Assembly (NCBI GenBank): GCA_918026815.1
Contig: CAKJVC010000059.1
Location: 1-64,000, forward strand
Source of the DNA: Chalara sp. BL73
Taxonomy: Eukaryota > Ascomycota > Leotiomycetes > Helotiales
Length of the DNA stretch: 64,000 nucleotides
Direction of reading: 5' to 3'
How positions within the stretch are numbered: the first letter of the stretch is position 1; every line of letters begins with the position of its first letter. The notes under the pieces were generated by a model, which saw only the letters and a program-made list of their open reading frames with translations, did no database searches and was not told the origin of the DNA. The translations under genes were made by a program, and so were the position numbers. Of the stretch, positions 44,274 through 54,579 are shown piece by piece.

Positions 44274-46432
44274 ATGTCGGACAAAGGGAAATCTCTGCGC
44301 ACGAACAAAAGAAAAGGTGGTCGTCCAGCAATAAGTGCTCCAAAGCAGATATCTGGCCCCATTCAGCAGACTGCAGCTAGTAATGTACAACGAGGCGGAT
44401 TCCCAACACAATCGCAACCTTCGCGTCCTCCAATATCATCAGGGAAGGCGAGTTACTATATTCTGCCATTCTATAGATCACGCTGACAAAAGCAGACCTC
44501 GGATCTTGTCAAGAGAAGATACTCAACCCGATTTAATAACATTCCAACAGATTTCGATGCCTCTGCCCCTCCTGTGCCTTCAGTCCCATCACTTCCAAAT
44601 CAATATGCAGTTTCCAGAGATCAGATGCCTGCACCTGCGCTATCAAAAGGCATAACTCCAGTCGTGGATAGCAAGGCGTTCCGAGATCCAAATTTAAGAG
44701 CAGAGCAATATCTGGCCGGTATCTTGAGCGATGCATCGGAGCAGGGTGTAGAGGAATATCAACAAGCTTTGCAAAGATTTCAGGCTCGCACCTCGACTGA
44801 TCTTCAGCAAAATGTATACCAGAATCGAACTCAGTTCATAAAGATAAGCAAGGAAGCAGAAAGACTTAAGGGGGAAATGCGTGCACTCCGCAGTTTGATG
44901 TCCGAGCTCAAGGCAAACACAACCGCCCTGAGGATTGCCTCTTCACAAGGGGCGGATACAAATGGAGGGTTCGATGACTCTAATTTTCCCACCACCTTGG
45001 ATAAACGAGACAGACGAAGCTCTATTGCTAATCGTAGTGCCCTATGGAACACACAACTTCAGGTAAGATGCTAGACGAGTCGATTTGCCCTTTATTTGGT
45101 AGGTTAATAATATACAGGTACTCTGGAAAAATGTTGAGGGCTCACAAAAGTTTCTCCCAGCCATTCCTGGACGTCATGTGCTTCAAGATGCTGGACTATG
45201 GATTGAACTAGACAGCGCAACTTGGAAGTCAAGAAGAGCCATGCATCTGTTCCTATTAAACGATCATCTTCTTATAGCCTCGAGAAAGAAGAAGAAAGTT
45301 GATGCAAATGGCGGTGACCAGAGACAAGCGCCAGTTAAGCTCGTTGCTGACCGTTGCTGGCCGTTGCTAGATATCGAAATAGTTGATCTAGCAGGAACAA
45401 GCGGCTCCGCAGCTGGGAGAAACAAAGTTGCAGATGCGATCATGGTCAGAGGAGTCGGTCAAGAGTCATTCACTTACAGAACAGAGAAACCCGAGGATAC
45501 TGCTAAAGCAACGTTAATGATCAACTTTAGAAAGGGTGTGGAACAACTGAGAAGGGGTCTTCGGTCAGAAATGGAGTCAACCAATAAATCTAAGGAAACG
45601 ATCAACTATTTTGCTTCGCGTGATCCAGGTTTGCTAAACAAGACTGAGCTGCTCGAAACATTGTCTGACATTAAGGACATGCTCATTGAAGTGGATGGTA
45701 AGCAGCAGAACCTACGTTGGGTCGAAGGTGAAGTGGATGAGCTTGACATTGATATCGCTCTTCAGCGATTTGACACCGCAGTTTCACGTGTCGAGAAGCT
45801 CAATTCGCTAGCCAAAGGTCTCAAGAGTAACGTTGTAGCCCAGAGTTTCATTAGCTTCAAAGCCAATGAAAGAGCAACTAAGCTTGCGGAGCTCATTACA
45901 CGTAGACTGGTTGATACGCACAATGAAGTCAAGAAGACGAAACGTAATGTCAATTGGTTGGCACGATTAGGCTTCGAAGATCGAGCTCGAGAAGCATATC
46001 TCGAGGCCCGTAGCAACATCATTCATAAAAGATCAAGGTAAGTTGCATCATAAGCCCGCCGTTCATACCAACTGACAGATTAGGCAATGTATATTCGAAG
46101 GCAATCTCCAACAGTATATATGGGAAGTGTCCTTGGTGTATTTCACGATCATCAAGAACACCGTATCAACATTTCAAATCTGTTTCCCAGCGTTGCTTAT
46201 GAGTGCATGCGTCAAGTGGGCAAAAGAGCAAGTCGATGGTTTCAATAGCATCCTTGCAAGACAACTGAGCAGTACTGAGCGAGGCGGTCCGGTGTGGAGT
46301 GAGTGTATGGAGCAAGCACAAGACCATGCAAATATGCTACGAGAAATTGGGCTTGACTTTAGAAGCTTGGTAGGACGAGAGCCATCTGTGGAGATAGGCC
46401 TAAATGGACCGATCGGTTTGGGCCTTGTATGA
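44274..46432 (+). CDS. exo84: Exocyst subunit EXO84, 669 aa
   Basis: A subunit of the octameric exocyst that tethers secretory vesicles at the plasma membrane, essential for polarised hyphal growth. Exons: 44274-44447, 44496-45062, 45118-46037 and 46084-46432. Residues up to about 100 are disordered and basic. A conserved TSDLVKRRYSTRFNNIPTDFD segment follows, then a coiled-coil region (KISKEAERLKGEMRALRSLM). A PH domain begins near residue 247 (VLWKNVEGSQKF ... MHLFLLNDHLLIASRKKKK). The C-terminal helical exocyst domain ends in GLGLV. The first intron is a GC-AG intron. Total length matches fungal EXO84. Confidence 0.94.
44448..44495 (+). other. exo84: GC-AG intron in EXO84 (48 bp)
   Basis: Donor AAG|GCGAGT, branch-like CTGAC, acceptor AAGCAG. 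It restores SGK-TSDLVKRR in frame. The nearby GT (44451) gives the wrong phase. Confidence 0.82.
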
Positions 46433-46864
46433 GATCACTAATAGCATGGACTATAGAAAATATTAAGAAATTCTTAGTGTGCCTATTCGTACAATTTATG
46501 TGTCAAATCAAATCTCACTGTAACATAATTGTTACTGATGATGTGCAGCCGCACGCCAATCTCGGCTTATTTAAGCGAGGAAATCGCGAGCCGCCTTGAG
46601 GCTTTTGCAAGAACCACCAACAGTGAAAAGGCTCCTTGTTTCTACCCCCCCAAGCCCAAGTTTGTGATACCCAACGTGCGATCAACCATTGCCCCATCTT
46701 TGCGATCTCATATACCATAAGGCTGAAGCTTTGCGATATTTAACCCCTCGATTAAACTCTTCCGCCAGCCTTACTAGGCTGTACACCGCGTCCTTGTCGT
46801 TATCTGGGCTCCAGCTCCCCACATCAACAACTAAAGGTCTACAAAACACTTCGGCCAGAGCAAC
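46433..46864. promoter_or_regulatory. Spacer and presumed promoter of the PP2A gene
   Basis: No separate gene. Short open frames overlap on both strands. Confidence 0.5.
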
Positions 46865-48215
46865 ATGGATACCAACATGGAGGATGTTGTTCATAACGTT
46901 GGAAGAGCGCCTGAGCCGCCTAGGTTATCTCCGGTGTCTGAGCCCGCTTCCATATCAACACTGGATGGATGGATTGAGAGCTTAATGAACTGCAAGCAAT
47001 TGGCGGAGGTTGATGTTCAGAGACTTTGCGAAAAGGTATGTATATATCGGAGATACCAAGCTATGCAGAAACATAGATATGCCGTAGCTGCGCTTGATCA
47101 GTGTGTTCTAACTTTGAATGGGACAGGCACGAGAGGTCTTGCAAGGGGAGTCTAACGTACAGCCAGTTGTAAGTAGGCTATCAATCCTCTAGACGTACCC
47201 GAAGCTAATTCACTTCTTAGAAATGCCCCGTTACGGTCTGCGGAGATATACATGGCCAATTCCATGATCTGATGGAACTATTCAGAATTGGTGGACCAAA
47301 CCCAGATACCAACTATTTATTCATGGGTATACGTTTTACTTTTTGTTCTGTAATTGAGACGACTGACATGAATTACAGGGGACTATGTAGATAGAGGTTA
47401 CTATTCCGTAGAAACTGTTACGTTGCTCGTTGCTCTCAAAATCCGATACCCCTCCCGAATCACAATCCTGCGCGGCAACCATGAGTCTCGTCAAATCACT
47501 CAAGTCTATGGGTTCTATGACGAGTGCCTTCGGAAATATGGAAACGCCAATGTTTGGAAGTTCTTTACCGATCTCTTCGACTACCTGCCCTTGACCGCCC
47601 TCATCGATAACCAAATATTCTGCCTCCATGGAGGTCTCTCTCCCAGTATCGATACACTTGACAATATCCGAGCGCTCGACCGTATACAAGAGGTGCCTCA
47701 TGAAGGACCGATGTGCGATCTATTATGGTCGGATCCTGATGACAGGTGCGGATGGGGAATATCACCCAGAGGTGCTGGGTACACGTTTGGACAAGATATT
47801 TCGGAGGCTTTCAACCACAACAACGGTCTAACTTTGGTGGCAAGAGCACATCAATTAGTTATGGAAGGTTATAACTGGTCCCAAGACAGAAACGTGGTTA
47901 CCATCTTCTCAGGTATGTTGAGGTCTAGTGTGTGTGTGCCAATAAGTATGATCCTGACGTTGGTAGCACCAAATTACTGCTATCGATGCGGCAATCAAGC
48001 AGCAATCATGGAGATTGATGAGCATTTGAAGTACACTTTGTAAGTCCTCATTGACCCTTACACATAATGCTTGTTCTAATAATATGTAGCCTGCAGTTTG
48101 ATCCATGCCCAAGAGCTGGCGAACCCATGGTTTCTCGTCGTAAGTATTATTTGTGACCAAATCAACTTGCATCCCGTACTGATATTTTCCAGGCACTCCG
48201 GATTATTTCCTCTAG
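46865..48215 (+). CDS. Protein phosphatase 2A catalytic subunit, 332 aa
   Basis: A Ser/Thr phosphatase of the PPP family, PP2A type (PPH21/22 orthologue). Seven exons: 46865-47035, 47127-47168, 47221-47326, 47379-47912, 47967-48039, 48090-48139 and 48193-48215. Metal-binding and catalytic signatures: GDIHGQ (79-84), GDYVDRG (about 107-113), RGNHE (about 138) and the [11 protein letters not shown] loop rebuilt by splicing at 47912/47967. The end is RRTPDYFL, the PP2A hallmark, with the methylatable Leu and phosphorylatable Tyr. The N-terminus carries a short fungal extension (about 30 residues) before the [10 protein letters not shown] helix. Gene intact, introns 50-91 bp. Confidence 0.96.
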
Positions 48216-49278
48216 ACTTGGGATGTATCTCGTGGATATGCTTGGCCTCTGGTCCTCTGCGGTGGATCCAAAGGCTGCAGACCTGTTGAAGGTTGAGGAG
48301 TATGGGGCATATCTTTGAGCGATGAATATCAAGAGTCTTTCACCAAGGTAATGATGGCGACTGCTCTAGCTATGCTCCTCTTGTAGACCGTATTAGACAC
48401 TTACATGAATGAAGAGCGGTTGATACGCAGTCGAGGCCTGTACGTGGGTGAACACGATCTTACATGACAGCCATCGAAGTAGTTCAATCTCATCTTCCGA
48501 CCCAGTTCAAAGGATGCACAGTGATGCTTAAAAAAGCTGATCTTTCATGATGAATAACCAGGGGACATAAGTGGGATTCGGTACCGAACGTCAAGACAAT
48601 CTAAGAAATATTTGAGGCAAAGAACAATCAAGCTTCTTCTAGAAAACGGGCATGCTCTCCCGTCTTGACCATCAGGTCTTGGTTTGAAGTCGGCCAAGTA
48701 GGTTCCGATTAGCCGATCTCTCAAGGGTCTCAGATTCATTCCATTGGCGGACATAACCGGCTAATGGTCTAGCTCTGTGGCGAACGGACCGGCGTCGCCT
48801 TTCGCATCTTTGACAAGACCGAGATCTCATGATAACTATGAGTAATAGTAGATAGCATGGATAGTATGGCTGCTCATGAAACCGCTTACCAAGTAGACGA
48901 GAGCATATTGTTTGTATTGGTGCTGGCGCCACCCCTGAGCCGGCAACATCAGGCTCGGCCCCGACGACTACATTATTGACGAAATTCCTATTAATATATA
49001 TCCAGAGGCACTTGAAAGCAACACATACAAGTACATATCATATCAGGTTCTTCTGTACATATTCTAATCCGATTCCATCTACATTGTATAACACCAAAAC
49101 ATTTCCCATTCCTCTCCAGCCCTTCCTAGCGCTAATCAAGGATAGCTAATCCCCAAATCCGAAGAAAACCAATAATGTCGTCACAGTCTCAGGCGGTACG
49201 TTCCTCAATTTATTGAGTTTCCATATGCTCGCCTTCCCATATCTATAGCTTGCCCAGAGTTAATATTTTAGCCAGAAA
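48216..49278. other. Intergenic region, 1.1 kb
   Basis: No supported gene. The last 100 bases before 49279 contain a plausible 5' UTR intron (49196-49271, GTACGT to TTTTAG) of the next gene. Confidence 0.5.
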
Positions 49279-50427
49279 ATGTCGAATCATAGGCCATACC
49301 CACCTACAATGGCAGGCTTGGGACTTCAGCCCACAGTCAAAGTGGATGTGCCAATTCTATCAATTTTCCTCATTCTTTTTCTAATTGGTGCTGTTGTTCG
49401 TAAGTACAACTTCTCAGCTCATCTACGTTTCTGCAATAGCGAACCAGCCAAGAGCTTCGTTTACAGCTTTTACTTTGGTCCAATATGCCTCGACACCATG
49501 AGCTAACCAGCATCAGATATGACAATTCTCCAAGTCAACTTGAGAAGAGGCAAGAAATTCATAATGTCTGGGATGATATTCGGTTTCTGTATGGCCAGAA
49601 TTGCTGCGTGCACCCTGAGGATGGTCTGGGCAACACATCCCCATAACGTCTCCGTAGCTATCGCAGCCCAGGTCTTCGTTGCGGCAGGAGTAGTTCTCCT
49701 CTTCATCATCAACATCATATTTGCACAAAGGATCTTACGGGCTACTCATCCGCGACTCGGCTGGGCAAAGCCACTCTCGATGCTCTTCAAAGCCTACTAT
49801 ACATCCATCATTCTCGTCATAATAGTGATAATAACGGGCGTTATCCAGAGTTTTTATACTCGCGATAGGAACATACTTCGCATTGACAGGGACTTGATGC
49901 GGTTTGGAGGCACGTACTTCGCTATTTCAGCATTCATACCCATCATCTTGGTCATTCTAAATTTCGCCATACCCGCTCAAAGCAGCACCGAAAAGTTTGG
50001 CTCTGGTCGTTTCACCTCCAAGATCTGGATCCTGCTGTTTGCCTCTGCAATCCTAACTCTCGGTGCTGCCTTCCGTGCTGGCATCTCGTATATGCCGCGT
50101 CCTATCGAAAGCCCGGCTTGGTATCATTCAAAAGCATGTTTTTACCTCTTCAACTTCACGATTGAGTGGATTGTGGTGGCACTTTATGCGGCTCTCAGAG
50201 TGGATAAGAGGTTTATCGTGCCTAATAAGTCAAGAGGGCCAGGAGACTATTCGAGAAGAGACCACCAAGAAGATGGCGTGACCAACAAGGCGAGACCAAA
50301 TATTTTGGACCGGGTACTCAGTGAAGAAGAAGTATTTGATGGCCAAACGGGGGGGCATGAGGCTCTGGGATCGGAATCTCATTCTGAGAAGGATGTTGAA
50401 GCTCAACGATTCGCGGATGCTGATTGA
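49279..50427 (+). CDS. DUF3112 family seven-span membrane protein, 343 aa
   Basis: Two exons, 49279-49399 and 49517-50427, joined by a 117-bp intron that rebuilds GAVVHMTILQVN. Seven hydrophobic segments can be traced. Between the first and second is the conserved RRGKKFIMSGMIFGFCMARI; WATHP and GVVLLFIINIIFAQRIL follow. The C-terminal about 80 residues are hydrophilic and acidic, probably cytoplasmic. This is the pattern of the fungus-specific DUF3112 family, whose function is not known; a sensor or lipid-related role is only a guess. An ATG at 49175 lies before a likely leader intron and would meet a stop after splicing, so the start at 49279 is preferred. Confidence 0.8.
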
Positions 50428-50603
50428 AGGAAGTTTACCAATAGGTAGTCATGGTTACATTTTTTTTGGTTATTTTGCATAGCGTTACGGATACCACTCG
50501 AGCTTAATATGTATAATTGTGTAACACCAAAAGCCGTATCACATTCACTGGTTGCCAATTTTTGGCACTGTGCTATACCTCATCCACTAATCGCCTCAAG
50601 AGT
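50428..50603. other. Convergent spacer
   Basis: Short 3' spacer between the DUF3112 gene and the DUF7704-like gene. Nothing else seen. Confidence 0.5.
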
Positions 50604-51326
50604 TCAGGCAGCCAGCTCCACCTGTGTATCAGCAACGAAAACGTTCCTCTCATGGAACATCCATGGCAACTGAAGTAGCCAATCGACTATGCTCGATCTC
50701 CATCTACAGTTCCTTTTTCTCTTGTTCCCTTCCCCTCTCTTTACTCTGCAGCCCAACACCACACACAAATAGAACTTGGCGACCAGTGGTACCAGTGTAC
50801 CCACAATCGTAAACGAATTCGCGACATCCCACTTCCTCGGATTGAAGAGCCAGACCGGTCCCATGCTCTGGACCAGACTGTAAGTGTAACCCAAATCGCC
50901 GAGGAGCGCGGCGAAAAGGATATGCTTCCACACCTGAGGTGATTGGCAGGCGCGTTAGGCCACCTAGAGGAGTTAAATTTAGTCAGTGTGCTATCCCTTC
51001 GAATGAAATTTTGTGGAAGGGTAAACGTTTTCGGGGGGCTCATGATTCTCGAGGGGTGCACATATTTTCGAGGACGAGGGTTCAAATTACGATGAGAGGT
51101 TAACGTGGACTTGGAGCTCCCTTACTACATCGTGGAAAGCAAACATGAGCCAGGAGCCGGTCATCTAAGAGAATATATGTTTCATGGCTAGCGTATAGAT
51201 CACGCTAGGAACATAAACCTCGAGGAGCTTGCTGGGGAAGGCGAGAGCTTGGATGGCGCCAAGGGTCGCGAAGAGAGGTTCAATATAGTTGAAGATTAGA
51301 CGGTAGATGAAGGGTATTTGAGACAT
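50604..51326 (-). pseudogene. DUF7704-like membrane protein with an in-frame TAG
   Basis: A fungal four-span membrane protein of unknown function. The first exon (51326-51126) reads MSQIPFIYRLIFNYIEPLFA, then LGAIQALAFPSKLLEVYVPS and MKHIFS, then a TAG at 51167-51165, then MTGSWLMFAFHDV. The second (50933-50604) reads WKHILFAALLGDLGYTYSLV, SMGPVWLFNPRKWDVANSFTI and a hydrophobic helix. In the homologues I recall, the TAG position holds Gln, so one C-to-T change (CAG to TAG) explains it. The intron 51125-50934 is 192 bp, long for this window, and a short conserved segment usually found before WKH is missing. It may be a young pseudogene, or a short second exon may have been missed. The reading of the family is from memory. 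Confidence 0.6.
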
Positions 51327-52270
51327 GATGGTCTTGATTTTGAATCTGATAATGTATTTTGTGATACCTGATTATGGGTTACATAAAGATGTTTAATGTG
51401 ATGACCGATACTAACCCTGGCTCTACAGGGTGACTTGACCGTGATGGGACAGAGAATTGCTGTTCAAAGCCGGATTTTATTACTGTAGCACAAGATCAAC
51501 GTTGTAAAATCCTTACCCCCTAATTTAAATATCTGGCTGCTTATATTTCTGCAGAGAGGAGCAGCTCTTGAATGACCTATCACATCGCTTATATATTGTT
51601 TGTTCAGATGGAGCAAAGTACTCAAAACACGAAGACTCAGAGTTAGAGAAGTACAGTTCAAAATAGAGTGCGAAACGCAGTTCAGAAAACAATAGGTAGA
51701 TGAAAGTCGGCAGTCGCAGTTATCAGAGATCAACAATGTTCATTCCAATGCAATCATATGTTCTCGAAATCTCTAATGCATTATTGCTCATTTTGCTTGC
51801 TCCAGGAGCAATCAAACTGTTATTTCAATGCCTCTTAAGACTTAATACTAATTTTAAGTATCTGTAATGACCTACCAAGCCGCTTTTTGGCATAGCAAAG
51901 GAGTTGAATACAGTTATCATTGATGTAGCTCAAACACAACATCCTCAGCGACACGATTGTTCAGCAAAGAAACAACATATCACAATAAAATTAAAATGCC
52001 ATATTCCATGAAAATTTGGACACCATAGAGTTATTTTGACTTTTTACCAATGAAATAATATACTTACTTTGTAGAATCTTTGTAGTAAAGATAAAAAATG
52101 GGTCCTTGCCCGTCTCAATTCGGCTAGCGGATCGCGGCAAAACATAACACCGCAGCCCCAATGTTTTTGTTGACGGTCATCTGCTCCATCCGCACCTCCA
52201 AGGATTCAAACTCGATATCAATTTACTAGATCAACGCCTTGGGTAAATCAACCCATCGAGAGTCGACAAG
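51327..52270. other. Intergenic region
   Basis: Divergent spacer. No supported gene; AT-rich in the centre. Confidence 0.55.
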
Positions 52271-53859
52271 ATGTCCTTGACTCCACAGGACAATGCAAGA
52301 GTAAATTATCAGACAAATCCACCACAACAAATCCCATATCCAAGACAAACCACTCATCCAACACCATCTCCCGCACAGCGAGCCAGCTTCCAAGGACGAC
52401 AAAGCAATGGTGGAATCAATGGAGGAATACGTTCACAACAGCACAATTCACCCTATTCTACACCATACACTCCAAATCAACCTTTACCAGGTCCTCCACG
52501 ACCAAATGGCAATGGCAGCGGACTAGTCCCAGTTTCAGCTGAACAGCAGATTGCACAAGGAGTATTGGGAAACGCGTCTGGATCCAACACACCCCAAAGA
52601 CGGCCTCCTCCACTAGGTACAACAATCCATGTTCCTCCTTCCCATGGCACTCCGCAGCCACAGCCCATGGGCCTGAATCAGCCTATCAATCCCAACATTG
52701 GCGCCAACCAGAATCGCGATTTTGCAACTCAAAGACAATCTCAAAATGCTTCACCTTCACTACAGAGCCTTGGTGCTCAACGACCCTCCATGAACGCCTC
52801 ACCTGCGAATTCGAACCTCGAATCAAGGCCCATGGAGTCTTCACCAGCAGATGTCTCGCAAGATATGTCAATGATTGATCCTCAACTCGCCCTTGACGAA
52901 CAAATCATGAATGATTCAAGCATGAACGATACTAGTATCATGAACGACCCAAACAATTCGATGCTCAGCCATCCAAGTCCCGTTGTGCAACAAGGAGAGA
53001 TGCTATCCCCACCACCTGGAGGCCAGTTTCCTACTTTTGAAGCTCTGTTCGCTTTTGCACAGGCTCATGCCTTGGCCCACGGCTATGCTTTTGTCATTGG
53101 ACGATCAAAGCGTGATAACAGAGGTCTGAAGAAAGTCTTTTTGATTTGTGACCGTGGCGGGACCAACAAGGAGAAAGTTCCTGGAGAGCAACGTCAAAGA
53201 AAAACTAAATCTCGCAAATGTGGCTGCGAGTTTGGTGTTTTCGGCTTAGAAAATAAGACTGCCTGGTTGCTCAGAGGACGCATGGATGGAGAACATCTTA
53301 CGCACAATCACCCACCAAGTGAAAGTCCTACGGAGCATCCTGGAGCGAGAAAATTGGATCCGAAGGCCATTGCTGCTGTCAAGGCACTTGAAGAGAATGG
53401 TAAGTTACTCCTATCAAAGCACAACGAACTACCCTAACGGAATTAGGTGTATCTGTCAAGGAGACTCTTGAGATTCTTCACCGAGATAACCCTTCCGTTC
53501 GCTATCTCCCCCGAGATATCTACAACGCCCGTGCAGCCATCAAGCGGGATCCATCCCGTGTTGACGCCACCGCCATGGATACCCTCCCAACTTTCTACAA
53601 GAAGCCACCTATGACTTTCGAGGAGAAACTCCGCGCCGAGCTGCGCACTGAGGTCGACAACGTGAACAAGGAGATGATCAAGCTCAAGCAAGATCATCAT
53701 AAGGAAGTCGAGGAGCTGAAGGCTCAACTACGTGAGAAGGACCAGATGATCAAGAAGTTCGAGATGTTCATCGATATTTGCAACGAACGTGTTATGGTAC
53801 GCAGAGAGGAACTTGAAGGAGACGTTGTTCCCGCAAATGGCAATGCTCAAGGAGTTTGA
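52271..53859 (+). CDS. FAR1-type DNA-binding domain protein, 513 aa
   Basis: Two exons, 52271-53399 and 53447-53859 (47-bp intron). Residues 1-245 are disordered, rich in Pro, Gln, Asn and Ser. Residues about 250-345 form a FAR1/WRKY-GCM1-type zinc domain: FPTFEALFAFAQAHA, GRSKRDNRGLKKVFLICDRGG, RKCGCEFGV and the HLTHNH metal pair. This domain is shared with Mutator-like transposases and fungal Aft1-type regulators. It is followed by a helical segment (AIAAVKALEENGVSVKETL, YLPRDIYNARAAI) and a C-terminal coiled coil (about 430-490). No transposase catalytic core follows, so it is probably a nuclear regulator derived from or sharing ancestry with MULE transposases. Target genes are unknown. 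Confidence 0.8.
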
Positions 53860-54579
53860 TTATGGATCGCGGGTTTTATGATGGGTCCGGAGTTTATGAG
53901 TCTTTGCGGTGATTATTATTTACCTTGATATGAAAGAAGGATTGCTCGGTGCACAGAACATCTCGTGGTCACGAATTGCCTAGGCGCATGGATGCTGGAG
54001 TTGGCTTGCGATATTTCGGCGGCGGTTTGCTTGTAAGTGTGCGATGAATAGCTGTTGTACTATGCGAGGTTTAGTTCTACCAAAAAATCAGCAGGCTGTT
54101 AGTGACGACACATTCACTGCCTGTTAAAGCTTCTAGATTGATATCCTTCCAATATCTTACATACAAAGATGGCTTATACACGGTGATTTTCAGTTTCAAA
54201 AGTGCCTTCGTAACCTAGCGTGAAATCACTCGTGTTTAAAAGTAGAGGACAAGCAGCGCTCCTCTATAATGGTACATTTTCCTTGCTCTTCGGTACAGGG
54301 TAACCTCGACGTGGAGTTCCTGTCATGCCGGTAAACCAAGCCCTACCCCGGCCAGCCCCATGCAGCACAGACATGACTGCGTTCCCATATCGACGCTTGG
54401 CCATCGCACAACCAGCTTAAACAGCTCAAGTGCTTCTTCTGAAGGCGAACGCAGAGCTAAAGAGATAGGCCACCAGTCATAAATAGACAGCCGTTTCGAG
54501 CAGGTGTTATTGTATATATCTATCTTATCCTCCGCGTCTTGCTTGCTATGAATACAAGTTCCCCGTGTTTCCGCCAAGC
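53860..54579. other. Convergent 3' spacer
   Basis: Between the FAR1-domain gene and the acyltransferase gene, both ending here. No further gene seen. Confidence 0.55.

Noticed and set aside
51066..51085. tRNA-like B box (GGTTCAAATTA)
   Set aside because: Lacks the conserved C residues of a B box, and there is no A box or cloverleaf around it.
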